DNA of 64,000 nucleotides from Lysobacterales bacterium (GTDB taxonomy: Bacteria; Pseudomonadota; Gammaproteobacteria; Xanthomonadales; Xanthomonadaceae), in the NCBI GenBank assembly GCA_017302135.1, contig JAFLDZ010000001.1, positions 1 to 64,000 of the forward strand. The letters are read 5' to 3'. Shown piece by piece: positions 1-8,347 of the stretch. The notes under the pieces are model-generated. The model was not told the DNA's origin. It saw nothing but the letters and a program-made list of their open reading frames with translations, and made no database searches. How positions within the stretch are numbered: position 1 is the stretch's first letter; each line of letters opens with the position of its first letter. A program made the translations under genes and the position numbers.

Positions 1-2
1 CA

Positions 3-575
3 GAACCGAACCTAAAGGCTCTGGAAAAGAAGCTGGATGCCGTCTCCATCAGCTTCAAAGGGAGGCTGGGCTATCACCTGGAAGACCTGACCACTGGCGC
101 AGCGATAGGGGAAAGGTCAACAGAGAGGTTTCCCTCTGCTTCGACCATCAAGACTGCCGTCATGGCTGTGGCGATGAACGAAATTGAAAAGGGATCGCTG
201 AAGTGGGATGAGCCGGTGAAGCTATGGTCCAAGGATCGGCGACACGCTTCCATGTGGGCTTACCACTTGGATGAGGGCCTCAAGATCAACGTGGATGCTT
301 TGATTCAACTCATGATGAACGTGAGCGACAACACTGCCACAGTTGTGCTGGCCGATAGGGTTGGGTCGGAGACAATTGAGAAGACACTCCTTGCCTGGGG
401 GTTTGAAGACACAGCATGGACCAGCTATCCCCCATCGAGCAACGCGCGTTTAGTCCGGCTGAGAGAGACCTACGCGAACATGGGGGTGACGACCCCCAAG
501 GAGATGGGCCGCCTTCTTGCTCTGATAGCCAAGGGGAAGCTGGATCAGTTTCTTCCACTCCCCTTGGAACACTAG
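3..575 (+). pseudogene. Class A beta-lactamase-like serine hydrolase, truncated at both ends
   Basis: The frame is open from the window edge, so the N-terminus lies outside. Two hallmarks of class A beta-lactamase and related serine hydrolases are visible: the S-x-x-K nucleophile motif as STIK (around 147-158) and the SDN motif (about 324-332). The family should continue for roughly 80 more residues to a K-T-G motif. Here similarity stops after LLALIAKGKL near 540, and a stop follows at 573-575. The third active-site motif is therefore missing. I infer a gene cut by a deletion or recombination next to the hydrolase gene that starts 6 bases later. It should be inactive. Confidence 0.75.
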
Positions 576-580
576 CTTTG

Positions 581-1528
581 ATGCCCTCGGGATGGACGGG
601 GCGGGTCGATCCCGAAACCAAGGGCGATTCCCGCCGCTGGCATCAGGTTATCCAGCCCTTAGGAGTTCACGACGCCCCCGGCACCGCCATCTTGGGCTTT
701 GTGTGCGATGAGGGCGTCCGCAGAAATGGTGGGCGTGTGGGTGCAGCTATGGGTCCTTCTGCGCTGCGCAAGATGATGTCCAACCTACCAGTCCTCGATG
801 CCGCGCCCCTCTATGACAGCGGAGACGTGCACTGCCTAGATGGCGACCTAGAAGGGGCGCAGGCGCGCTTTTCCTCTTGTGTCTGCCGCCTCTTGGACGC
901 CGGACACCTGGTGGTGGGATTGGGTGGTGGTCATGAGATTGCGTATGCAAGCTACCTTGGATTGACCCAGCACTTGCGACAATCCAGACCGCGTGTGGCA
1001 ATCGTTAATCTTGATGCACACTTCGATCTGAGAGAGCAAGAGCTTGCGAGTTCTGGAACTTCCTTTCTCCAAGCCTTGCGCCACGCAAGCACAATTGGCT
1101 TACCTTTGGACTACATTTGCATTGGAGTTAGCGCCTCAGCCAACACCCAAAGCTTGTTCTCAGCCGCACAAGCATACGGTGTGCATTACTATCGCGATGA
1201 CCAGTTGAGCCTCGTTGAGCTCAGTAAGCGAGTCGAAGAACTGCTCTCCTGGTTGGCCAATGTAGATGTCATCTATCTGACCGTGTGCTTGGATGTTCTA
1301 CCCGCAGCAACCGCCCCAGGCGTGAGTGCCCCCAGCGCGCGCGGAGTGAGCCAAGAAGCGCTCGAGTTACTGCTAGATGCGATAGTTATCACTGGCAAAG
1401 TTCGATTGCTGGATGTCGCAGAACTGTCACCCCCCAACGATAGGAATGATGAAACCGCGCGTGTGGCAGCCCGTTTAATCCACAGAATTACCAGTGGTAT
1501 ACGAAAGGTTGGGCATTGGGAAGTTTGA
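581..1528 (+). CDS. hutG: HutG-like formimidoylglutamase (arginase/ureohydrolase family)
   Basis: This 315-residue protein has the ureohydrolase fold signature. An N-terminal W-T-G-R-V-D start and a C-D-E-G-V-R-R-N segment are typical of HutG, which splits N-formimidoyl-glutamate in histidine breakdown. Metal-site motifs are GGGHE (about residue 110) and N-L-D-A-H-F-D (about 142). The third motif, normally x-D-x-D-V-L-P, reads T-V-C-L-D-V-L-P, so one expected aspartate ligand is a cysteine. The start at 581 is chosen because the HutG-type sequence begins there. The open frame extends upstream, but that part is out-of-frame beta-lactamase DNA. No other hut genes are visible nearby. Confidence 0.7.
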   Translation: MPSGWTGRVDPETKGDSRRWHQVIQPLGVHDAPGTAILGFVCDEGVRRNGGRVGAAMGPSALRKMMSNLPVLDAAPLYDSGDVHCLDGDLEGAQARFSSCVCRLLDAGHLVVGLGGGHEIAYASYLGLTQHLRQSRPRVAIVNLDAHFDLREQELASSGTSFLQALRHASTIGLPLDYICIGVSASANTQSLFSAAQAYGVHYYRDDQLSLVELSKRVEELLSWLANVDVIYLTVCLDVLPAATAPGVSAPSARGVSQEALELLLDAIVITGKVRLLDVAELSPPNDRNDETARVAARLIHRITSGIRKVGHWEV

Positions 1529-1546
1529 ATCAATGATGATCTAAAC

Positions 1547-2014
1547 CTATTTTAGCTTAGACGTCATCAAGGCAATCTCGGCCTTCTGGGATGAAATGAT
1601 CTCTTGGCACAACTGCACAAGATCAGGGTCTTTGAGCTGGTTCTCTTCGCACATCAATACCGCTCCCGCATGGTGGGGGATCATGGATCTGACGAACTGA
1701 TTATCAGAGATCGCAGTTTGCTGGCGAATGAAGACCCAGCACAGGATCATCACCAACAGTGTGGCGAGGATGATCACTCCATTGAGCTTGGCGTTGGGAT
1801 ACATGCTGCGCATGAGCGCCATTTCGATAAGCACCATGGGCGCGGCCATCAGGCCTGCCATGTAAACCTGGTTGAAATTGGCGTAGACGTTGGCGAAGCG
1901 GTCGACCATCGCATACATCAGGATGAACATCGCCACGAACGAGAGTGCCGTCATTAAGAGTAAACGGCCGTAATGGCCCTGCTTCCCATGCTGGTCTTTA
2001 TGCATCGTTTCCAT
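1547..2014 (-). CDS. Membrane protein with C-terminal DUF305 motif
   Basis: The 155-residue protein begins with a short His-containing segment (H-K-D-Q-H-G-K-Q-G-H). It then has three likely membrane helices (about residues 17-35, 50-66 and 77-95) and ends with a DUF305-type segment containing M-I-P-H-H-A-G-A-V-L-M-C (about 109-121). The paired histidines and the Met/Cys are plausible copper ligands. DUF305 proteins often sit in copper and silver resistance clusters, as here at the distal end of the leftward copper gene set. A GAGGTGA-like ribosome site precedes the ATG. The exact function is unknown. Confidence 0.75.
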   Translation of the reverse strand: METMHKDQHGKQGHYGRLLLMTALSFVAMFILMYAMVDRFANVYANFNQVYMAGLMAAPMVLIEMALMRSMYPNAKLNGVIILATLLVMILCWVFIRQQTAISDNQFVRSMIPHHAGAVLMCEENQLKDPDLVQLCQEIISSQKAEIALMTSKLK

Positions 2015-2104
2015 AGATCACCTCATTGCGTTACAAGCGTGAACTTCCCGAGAAAGCGGACCAGGCGCGAAGTTGTTCCACGCCTGGTCCGCTCAACCGA
2101 TCGA

Positions 2105-2422
2105 TTACATACCGCTGGCCTTGGCGAACTCAGCGGGGCTCAGGCTGCCATTCTTGTCAGAATCGAGCATGGAGAAATGGGCCGCTTTTGGATCCTTGGC
2201 CATCTCGATCTTTGACAATTTCCCATCCTTGTTGGTATCGAGCTTGGCGAAGGCATCGCCCGTCATTTTGCTGTGATCCATCTGGCCATGCGACATACCC
2301 ATCTTGCTGTGATCCATGGGTTGGGCTGCAGCGGGTTTGTCGGTTTTTGCCGGATCGGCAGCCAGGGCGGAACCGGAGGCAAGCAACAGTGTAATAGCGA
2401 GAGCAGAGTGCAACATTTTCAT
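2105..2422 (-). CDS. Periplasmic EF-hand protein with Met/His-rich linker
   Basis: This 105-residue protein starts M-K-M-L-H-S with a cleavable signal ending near A-L-A-A. A linker rich in M-D-H-S-K-M follows (about residues 35-55), then two EF-hand loops, D-T-N-K-D-G-K-L and D-S-D-K-N-G-S-L, that probably bind calcium. The Met/His repeats match those in the CopB homologue of this cluster and suggest copper binding. The start at 2422 is preferred over an upstream in-frame ATG because an AAGGAG site lies about 9 bases before it and the signal peptide begins there. It follows the ATPase gene by 16 bases and is likely co-transcribed with it. Confidence 0.8.
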   Translation of the reverse strand: MKMLHSALAITLLLASGSALAADPAKTDKPAAAQPMDHSKMGMSHGQMDHSKMTGDAFAKLDTNKDGKLSKIEMAKDPKAAHFSMLDSDKNGSLSPAEFAKASGM

Positions 2423-2438
2423 CAGAAAACTCCTTTGG

Positions 2439-4844
2439 TTAGTGGCAAGAAGCGCTCTTGGCCGGTTCATCGGCTGGAGCAATATGTGCTTGCTTGGAGG
2501 ACATCTTCCCCAGTCGCAACGCGTTGGTAACGACAGAGACAGAGCTCAGACTCATGGCCAGGGCCGCGATCATCGGGCTGAGCAGCAAGCCGAATACGGG
2601 GTAGAGAACGCCTGCCGCGATCGGCACGCCCAAGGCGTTGTAGAGAAACGCAAACCCAAGGTTCTGCTTCATGTTCGCGACCGTTTCATTGGAGATGGCA
2701 CGGGCCTGCACGATCCGTGTCAGATCCCCTTTGACCAGGGTTACCTGGGCGCTGGACATGGCTACGTCGGTGCCGGTTCCCATGGCGATGCCGATGTCCG
2801 CGCCCGCAAGCGCCGGGGCATCGTTGATGCCGTCGCCGGCCATCGCGACCTTGTGGCCCTCGGCCTGCAGCCGCTTCACGAGATCGATCTTGTCCTGTGG
2901 CCGCACCTCGCCATGTACCTCGTCGATCCCCAGCTCCCGTGCCACCGCATTGGCCGTGGTCACGCCGTCACCGGTGGCCATCACGATGCGCAACCCGCTT
3001 TCCTGCAAGGCCTTGATGGCTTCGCGACTGGAGGCCTTGATCGGATCGGCCACGGCGATCAGGCCGGCCAGAGCGCCGTCGACTGCCAGATACATGACGC
3101 TTGCTCCTTGGTGGCGCAGCACCTCAGCCTGTTTCTGCAGAGATGCTGGATCGACTCCCTGCTCGCGCATCAATTGCGTGTTGCCGATCGCGAGCGTGCG
3201 CGCGCCAACCTTGCCACGCACACCGATGCCGGTGGACGACTCGAAATCCTGAGGCGTCTCCAGCGCCAAGTCGCGGCGACGGGCCTCCACCACTATGGCG
3301 TCAGCCAGCGGGTGCTCGCTGCCCTGGTCGAGGCTGGCGGCCAGGCGCAACACCTCGTCCTCAGCAAATCCATTCGCCGCGACCACCTCCCGGAACACGG
3401 GCCGACCTTCGGTCAATGTGCCGGTCTTGTCGACGATGAGCGCGTCGATGCGGCGGAAATTCTCGATCGCCTCGGCATCGCGGAACAGCACGCCGCCCTG
3501 CGCGGCGCGACCCGTGGCGACCATGATCGACATCGGCGTAGCCAGCCCGAGCGCGCAGGGGCACGCAATGATGAGAACCGATACCGCGTTGAGCACCGCG
3601 TACGTCCACGACGGCTCAGGGCCGAACAAGCCCCACACCAGGAGCGTCCCCACCGCGACAGCAAGCACCGCCAAAACGAACCAGAACGCAACTTTGTCGG
3701 CCATCCGCTGCATCGGTGCGCGCGAGCGTTGCGCCTGTGCGACCAGCTGCACGATCTGCGCGAGGACGCTTTCCGAACCAACCTTCTCGGCCTGTATCAC
3801 CAGACTGCCGATTCCGTTCATGGTGGCGCCGATGACAGCGTCGCCTACATTTTTTTCGACCGGAATCGGCTCGCCCGTCAGCATCGATTCGTCGATGTTG
3901 GATCGACCTTCGAGTACTTTGCCGTCGACCGGCACCTTTTCGCCGGGACGTACACGCAGGCGGTCGCCGACGTGGACGTGACTGAGCTCGATGTCGTCCT
4001 CAGTGCCGTCGTCGCGCAGCCGCCTTGCGGTCTTCGGAGCCAGCCCCAGCAACGCCTTGATCGCGGCCGAGGTCTTGGAGCGCGCCCGCAGTTCCAGCAA
4101 TTGACCCAGCAAGGTCAGCGATACGATGACCGCAGCGGCCTCAAAGTAGACGCCTACTCGCCCATGTTCGTGAAAGGAGGCAGGAAACAGATCGGGGAAG
4201 ATCGTCGCTACTACACTGTATCCAAACGCCGAGGCCACACCGATCCCGATGAGCGTCCACATATTCGGACTACGATTGCGGATCGATTGGACACAACGCT
4301 CAAAGAACGGCCACCCTGCCCAGAGCACGACGGGCGCACTGAGCACCAGTTCTATCCAGGTGCGAGCTTCAGTCGAGAGGAAGGTAAAGCGGTGCCCGAC
4401 CATGGCCAGGGTCAGCACGATGATCGTGAGCGGAAGGGTCCACCAGAAGCGTCGAGTGAAATCGCGCAGCTCCGGATTATCCTCCTCGTCCAGGCTTGGC
4501 ATTTCCGGCTCCAACGCCATGCCGCAAATGGGACACGTGCCCGGGCCTTCCTGGCGGATCTGGGGATGCATCGGACAGGTATAGATGGTGCCCGCAGGCG
4601 CAGCTATCTCGGCGGTTTTCGGCTCAGGCGAGAGATATTTCTGCGGCTCTGCAATGAAGCGCTCTCGGCACTTCGAAGAACAGAAGTGATAGTCGGTGCC
4701 TTGATGCGTCGCATGGTGCACCGTTGTCGCAGGGTCCACGGACATGCCGCAGACCGGATCGACGACCGTCCCAACGGTTGTCGCCGGTGTTTTAGATCCG
4801 CCCGAGGACGCCGCCCCGTGGTCATGGTTGGAATGGGTATTCAT
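2439..4844 (-). CDS. copF: Copper-exporting P1B-type ATPase with YHS and metal-binding N-terminus
   Basis: The 801-residue protein pumps Cu(I) or Ag(I) across the inner membrane using ATP. In order it shows a His-rich start, a YHS/TRASH-type segment D-P-V-C-G-M (about residue 31) with C-S-S-K-C, a heavy-metal segment Y-T-C-P-M-H-P...C-P-I-C-G-M (about 87-112), six to eight membrane helices, the ion-site motif C-P-C (about 424), the phosphorylation motif DKTGT (about 472), S-E-H-P-L, and GDGINDAP (about 672). The start at 4844 has a GGAGGA site 6 bases upstream. It overlaps the regulator gene by ATGA, so the two are translationally coupled. The C-terminus has an extra Cys-His end. Confidence 0.92.
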   Translation of the reverse strand: MNTHSNHDHGAASSGGSKTPATTVGTVVDPVCGMSVDPATTVHHATHQGTDYHFCSSKCRERFIAEPQKYLSPEPKTAEIAAPAGTIYTCPMHPQIRQEGPGTCPICGMALEPEMPSLDEEDNPELRDFTRRFWWTLPLTIIVLTLAMVGHRFTFLSTEARTWIELVLSAPVVLWAGWPFFERCVQSIRNRSPNMWTLIGIGVASAFGYSVVATIFPDLFPASFHEHGRVGVYFEAAAVIVSLTLLGQLLELRARSKTSAAIKALLGLAPKTARRLRDDGTEDDIELSHVHVGDRLRVRPGEKVPVDGKVLEGRSNIDESMLTGEPIPVEKNVGDAVIGATMNGIGSLVIQAEKVGSESVLAQIVQLVAQAQRSRAPMQRMADKVAFWFVLAVLAVAVGTLLVWGLFGPEPSWTYAVLNAVSVLIIACPCALGLATPMSIMVATGRAAQGGVLFRDAEAIENFRRIDALIVDKTGTLTEGRPVFREVVAANGFAEDEVLRLAASLDQGSEHPLADAIVVEARRRDLALETPQDFESSTGIGVRGKVGARTLAIGNTQLMREQGVDPASLQKQAEVLRHQGASVMYLAVDGALAGLIAVADPIKASSREAIKALQESGLRIVMATGDGVTTANAVARELGIDEVHGEVRPQDKIDLVKRLQAEGHKVAMAGDGINDAPALAGADIGIAMGTGTDVAMSSAQVTLVKGDLTRIVQARAISNETVANMKQNLGFAFLYNALGVPIAAGVLYPVFGLLLSPMIAALAMSLSSVSVVTNALRLGKMSSKQAHIAPADEPAKSASCH

Positions 4845-5239
4845 GCCGGATCCTCCGCCAGAGCATTGAGGATTGGGCATTTTTCCAATGCTCCGTGGCC
4901 TGGGCACGAGTCAACGAGCATTTTCAGGCCATCACGAATTCGGGTGAGTTCGGTCAGCTTCTCTTCGACATCAGCAAGTTTCTCCATAGCGGTGGTCTTC
5001 ATGCCAGCCATGTCTTTTTCGCGATGGCTGGACAGTTCCAGCAAATCGCGGATCTCTTGCAACGTGAACCCAAGCCCTTTGGCGCGACGCACGAAACGCA
5101 GGCGAGAGACGTCTCCCAGCTCGTATTGTCGATAACCCGAGCGCAGTCGCTGGGGCTCCGGCAACAGCCCCTGCCGCTCGTAGTAGCGCACCGTGTCTAT
5201 GTTGACTTCGGCCTTCTGGGCCAATTCACCGATCTTCAT
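4841..5239 (-). CDS. MerR-family heavy-metal-responsive regulator
   Basis: This 132-residue protein has the MerR layout: an N-terminal winged helix (M-K-I-G-E-L-A...T-V-R-Y-Y-E-R), a long dimerisation helix and a C-terminal metal-binding loop, [12 protein letters not shown]. The two cysteines nine residues apart suggest a thiolate-bound metal. The position directly before the copper ATPase points to Cu(I)/Ag(I), but this C-terminal form also occurs in zinc, cadmium and lead regulators. The ATG at 5239 starts the family-typical sequence. A MerR-type operator lies about 30-60 bases upstream, so it probably autoregulates and drives the ATPase operon. Confidence 0.88.
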   Translation of the reverse strand: MKIGELAQKAEVNIDTVRYYERQGLLPEPQRLRSGYRQYELGDVSRLRFVRRAKGLGFTLQEIRDLLELSSHREKDMAGMKTTAMEKLADVEEKLTELTRIRDGLKMLVDSCPGHGALEKCPILNALAEDPA

Positions 5240-5267
5240 AAATCGCACCTCCAATTTCACTGACCAC

Positions 5268-5299
5268 AGTCTGCACTCTGGACCGTAGTCCAGAGTCAA
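5268..5299 (-). promoter_or_regulatory. MerR-type promoter and operator
   Basis: On the minus strand a -35 box TTGACT (5299-5294) and a -10-like CAGACT (5273-5268) are separated by 20 bases, longer than the usual 17. The spacer is occupied by a perfect dyad, CTCTGGAC-TACG-GTCCAGAG (5295-5276). A lengthened spacer filled by a dyad is the classic MerR-family architecture, where the activator twists the DNA to align the boxes. The site lies just before the regulator and ATPase genes. Confidence 0.8.
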
Positions 5300-5310
5300 G
5301 GGTCAATTCG

Positions 5311-5817
5311 TCAGTGCTGGCTGAATGGGCTCGTCGTGCCATCTCGTCCCACCAATTCCACCGTATAAGGCCTAGCTGTCCCCTCTGGGCCTTCCATTCC
5401 AGGAGAGCCCATGGGCATTCCCGGGAGCACCAAACCCTTGGCGTCGGGCTTCTCAGCGAGCAGGCGCTTGATGTCCTCGGCGGGCACATGCCCCTCGATG
5501 AAATAGCCGGCGATCTCGGCGGTATGGCAAGAACCCTTGCCGTAGGGCACGCCCAATCGCTGCTTCACCGGCGTCACATCCTCGCTGTCCCTGACCTCAA
5601 CTGGAAAGCCAGCCTCTTTCAAATGATCCACCCATAGACCACAACATCCGCAGGTCGGGCTCTTGTGCACCAGGGCAACCGGCAACCCGTGGGCCTCCGC
5701 GCTCTGCTCAACCGCAGCAACCACGGCGATCGGTGCTTGTGTGGTGGGTGCACACGCACTCAGACCCACCACGATTGTCAGAATCGATAGCGACCTGATC
5801 CGACGATCTATGTGCAT
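5311..5817 (-). CDS. DUF411 metal-binding lipoprotein-like protein
   Basis: The 168-residue protein begins with a signal sequence ending in a lipobox-like L-S-A-C (about residues 18-21). It carries the DUF411 core: H-K-S-P-T-C-G-C-C-G-L-W (about 51-62), then a G-S-C-H-T-A segment and an M-P-M-G-S-P-G-M run. These Cys, His and Met residues are the likely copper ligands. DUF411 proteins are common in copper clusters and are predicted periplasmic copper binders. The start at 5817 is supported by AGGGAGAG seven bases upstream; a TTG six codons earlier is the alternative. It is read leftwards toward the MerR operator. Confidence 0.82.
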   Translation of the reverse strand: MHIDRRIRSLSILTIVVGLSACAPTTQAPIAVVAAVEQSAEAHGLPVALVHKSPTCGCCGLWVDHLKEAGFPVEVRDSEDVTPVKQRLGVPYGKGSCHTAEIAGYFIEGHVPAEDIKRLLAEKPDAKGLVLPGMPMGSPGMEGPEGTARPYTVELVGRDGTTSPFSQH

Positions 5818-5831
5818 GAATGCTCTCCCTT

Positions 5832-6311
5832 TCAACGCTTCGGCCGCGAGGACCAGTGGATATGAACGATGCGCCAGCCATTGGGCGTGTTTTTAAGCAC
5901 CATCGTCTCGGTGCTCAGTAGCGTGATCGGCTTGTCGTCCTTGGATGCATGCAGTTCGCTCTCGGTGCCGACCCAAGCAAAACCGCCTTCCAGCCGGGCC
6001 GTGCGATGGACCAGCTGGATATGAGCTGCCTTGAGGAACTCAGCATCGTGTCCTGCATGGCCGCCCAGATACTCTTCTTTCGAGCGCTCCGCGCCACCGC
6101 TTTCCAGGATCAACACATCCTCGGCCAGCAGCGCGCCAGCGCGCCCAAGATCTCCCGCCTGCAGCGCAGAAGAAAACTCTTCAACCACTTTGACTGCCGG
6201 GGCTACTTGGGCTTCCACCGCAGCGGCCGCAGGCTTGGCATGCGCCTCGGGGCCGTGCGCTTGTGCCAGGGGAGCCAGCGCTATGAGCAGCATTGCGGTG
6301 ATGAATTTCAT
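5832..6311 (-). CDS. Periplasmic SnoaL/DUF4440-like protein
   Basis: This 159-residue protein has a signal peptide (M-K-F-I-T...A-Q-A-H) and a short His/Ala-rich linker. A SnoaL-like (NTF2-fold) domain follows: V-V-E-E-F-S-S-A-L-Q-A-G-D near residue 43, a central E-S-G-G-A-E-R-S-K-E-E-Y, and W-R-I-V-H-I-H-W-S-S at the C-terminus. Such domains are small ligand-binding or catalytic folds of mixed function. Homologues occur in copper clusters, but no defined role is known to me. It lies 14 bases from the DUF411 gene and 25 from the cytochrome gene, consistent with one operon. Confidence 0.75.
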   Translation of the reverse strand: MKFITAMLLIALAPLAQAHGPEAHAKPAAAAVEAQVAPAVKVVEEFSSALQAGDLGRAGALLAEDVLILESGGAERSKEEYLGGHAGHDAEFLKAAHIQLVHRTARLEGGFAWVGTESELHASKDDKPITLLSTETMVLKNTPNGWRIVHIHWSSRPKR

Positions 6312-6336
6312 CCGATGATCCTTGTGAGAGAGTTGA

Positions 6337-7203
6337 TTAGTGTTGGTGGCCATCATTCTTGTGATCCTCCGGTTGGGTTTCGGGCATCACCATGCCAGCG
6401 TGCTCATCCGCAGCGGGCTTTGTGGTTGACGGGCTGTCATCGTGGGGAGGAGTGCCAGGCGCATGAGAATGCGGCTTGGCCGCCGGCGTCTTGTCCATCT
6501 TCATGCCGGAATGATCAGCAGCGGCATCGTCATGCGGAGGAGTGCCTGCCGGATGGGTATGCGGCTTCGTCTCTTCCATCACCATGCCTTTCATGTCGCC
6601 ATGCTCATCGGCTGCGGCATCTCCGTGGTCATCTTCAACGCCTTCTGGATGTTCATGCGGCTTGGTTTCCCCGCCGCCGTGAGAATGCCCGCCGCTGCTT
6701 TCCACCAATGCCTGGTATTGCTGCGCGTTGAGCTTGGGAAGTTCTTGCAGGAAGGCCGCCATGTTCCAGATGTACTCGTCTTCCATGCTCTTCCCCCACG
6801 CCGGCATACCCGAAGCCTTGATGCCGTGCTTGATCACCCAGAAGGCTTCGGCTGCCTCGACGGCTTCCTGGGTCAGGTTTGGCGGCGCGGGATACAGCCC
6901 TTTGCTCATCTCGGTTGCTTCCATGCCTGGGGCCAGATGGCAGCCCATGCACATGGCATTGTAGTTGCCGGCGCCTTGGGTGACGCGCGCCGAATCCTTG
7001 AGGTCGGGCACTTTCAGCTTGCCCGCCCGCGCTTCGATGGAGCGCTCGCGCAGGGTTTCCATCAAGGCATACACCGGTCGGGTGTGCTGGTCGTCGGCGC
7101 CGATGTTGTAAATGCCCGACCAGACAAAGCCGGCGACAGCCAGCACCGCAACGCCGGACAGGACGCTCAAGGTGAGCAGTGATTTTCGTGTCACGAATGG
7201 CAT
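6337..7203 (-). CDS. Membrane-anchored cytochrome c with His-rich C-terminal tail
   Basis: The 288-residue protein has an N-terminal membrane anchor (about residues 8-28), a class I cytochrome c domain with one haem motif C-M-G-C-H (about 83-87), and a probable axial methionine in S-G-M-P-A-W-G (about 130). A long tail (about 165-288) has repeats of the H-x-H-P-x-G-T-P-P-H-D-D kind plus D-E-H-A-G-M and H-S-G-M. The tail is low complexity and dense in His and Met, so it probably binds copper. The start at 7203 is preceded by GGGAAA; an earlier frame extension overlaps copB and is unlikely. The pairing suggests electron transfer linked to periplasmic copper oxidation or storage. Confidence 0.82.
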   Translation of the reverse strand: MPFVTRKSLLTLSVLSGVAVLAVAGFVWSGIYNIGADDQHTRPVYALMETLRERSIEARAGKLKVPDLKDSARVTQGAGNYNAMCMGCHLAPGMEATEMSKGLYPAPPNLTQEAVEAAEAFWVIKHGIKASGMPAWGKSMEDEYIWNMAAFLQELPKLNAQQYQALVESSGGHSHGGGETKPHEHPEGVEDDHGDAAADEHGDMKGMVMEETKPHTHPAGTPPHDDAAADHSGMKMDKTPAAKPHSHAPGTPPHDDSPSTTKPAADEHAGMVMPETQPEDHKNDGHQH

Positions 7204-7219
7204 GGTGTGATTTCCCTTT

Positions 7220-8347
7220 TCAGAACCAGATGCGGAAGCCAGCGACGACACGCGTGTCGCTGGCGCTTTCGTTTCCAACGCGACGCAAATCGGCGGTCTT
7301 GCCGAAGGCGCGCTCATGGACCACGCCGATGTACGGCGCGAACTTGCGAGTAAATTCGTAACGCAGGCGCAGACCGGCCTCCGCCGTGCTCAGTCCCGAG
7401 CCGATGCCGCGGGAGGGATCGTTCTTGCCATAGAAGTCCACCTCGACCAGCGGCTGCAGGATCAGCCGGTTGGTCAGCAGTAATTCGTATTCAGCCTCGA
7501 ACCTGGCTGCGGTCTGTCCGTGTTCGCCGACATAGGCCATCGCCGAAACCTCGAACTTCTGCGGAGCCAGCCCCTGCACACCGAACCCGGCAAAGCTCTG
7601 CGCATTGCCCGGCTTGAAGTCGTGGCGTACACCGGCGACCCAGTCCCACCACGGCGTGAAGCTGCGGCCGTACATCAACTCCAGATCGGCCGATTCGGTA
7701 TGCCCGTCGACGCGTTCGCCTTCGCTGCGCCACCACAGGCGATTCAAGTCGGTGCCGATCCAGCCCTGACCTTCCCAGGCCAGCCCTTTACCCGGATCGG
7801 CATTCCAGCCTTCCAGGCGGTTGATCAGTGTGTAGCTATGGATGGCGTTGTCGAGGTGTTCCATGTGCTCGGCTGGCGGCATGGCGGCAGCGCGGTCGGC
7901 CTCGGTGATCGGCGGAATCGGCGTGCGCAGTTCGCCTGGCGCCGTATTCCCCTCGCCATGCTGCATGCCGGGCATAGCCTCCATCGACATGCCGGACATG
8001 TCGTGCCCCATCCCGGCGTGATCCATTGGTTTTTCCGTTTCGGATGGCGTCTCCGGCATCGTGTGGCCCATCTTCGAATGGTCCATCGGCATCGCGGCAG
8101 GTTCGGATGTCGTTGCCGGAGGCATCTTGTGTCCGGCATGGGGATCCGTGGCCGCCGGCTTGGCGGCTTTCTTCGGCGCCGGATTGGCAGACGGCTTCTT
8201 CTTCGCCGGCTTGCCTTCGGTCGGCGTTGGCGGCATGGGCATGGCCATCTTCGAGTGGTCCATCTTCGAATGATCGTTTTCCTGCGCCATGGCCGGAAAC
8301 GCCGACGCCAGCGCGATGCCCAGTAGGCTAATCTTCAAGGCGTTCAT
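7220..8347 (-). CDS. copB: CopB outer-membrane copper-resistance protein
   Basis: The 375-residue protein has a signal peptide, then a long Met/His/Asp-rich region with repeats of D-H-S-K-M, M-D-H-A-G-M and A-G-H-K-M (about residues 22-155). The conserved CopB beta-barrel domain follows, ending V-V-A-G-F-R-I-W-F with the terminal Phe typical of outer-membrane proteins. CopB binds and sequesters copper at the outer membrane. The start at 8347 overlaps the end of copA by ATGA, so the pair is translationally coupled. An upstream open extension is an out-of-frame copy of copA sequence and is ignored. Confidence 0.92.
   Translation of the reverse strand: MNALKISLLGIALASAFPAMAQENDHSKMDHSKMAMPMPPTPTEGKPAKKKPSANPAPKKAAKPAATDPHAGHKMPPATTSEPAAMPMDHSKMGHTMPETPSETEKPMDHAGMGHDMSGMSMEAMPGMQHGEGNTAPGELRTPIPPITEADRAAAMPPAEHMEHLDNAIHSYTLINRLEGWNADPGKGLAWEGQGWIGTDLNRLWWRSEGERVDGHTESADLELMYGRSFTPWWDWVAGVRHDFKPGNAQSFAGFGVQGLAPQKFEVSAMAYVGEHGQTAARFEAEYELLLTNRLILQPLVEVDFYGKNDPSRGIGSGLSTAEAGLRLRYEFTRKFAPYIGVVHERAFGKTADLRRVGNESASDTRVVAGFRIWF

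Noticed and set aside
416..580. N-terminal extension of the HutG-like frame
   Set aside because: These bases are the beta-lactamase gene read out of frame. HutG-type sequence starts at about 581.
2316..5135. Plus-strand open frame of 939 codons
   Set aside because: It is antisense to the copper ATPase and regulator, has no ribosome site or family motif, and is a by-product of the high GC content.
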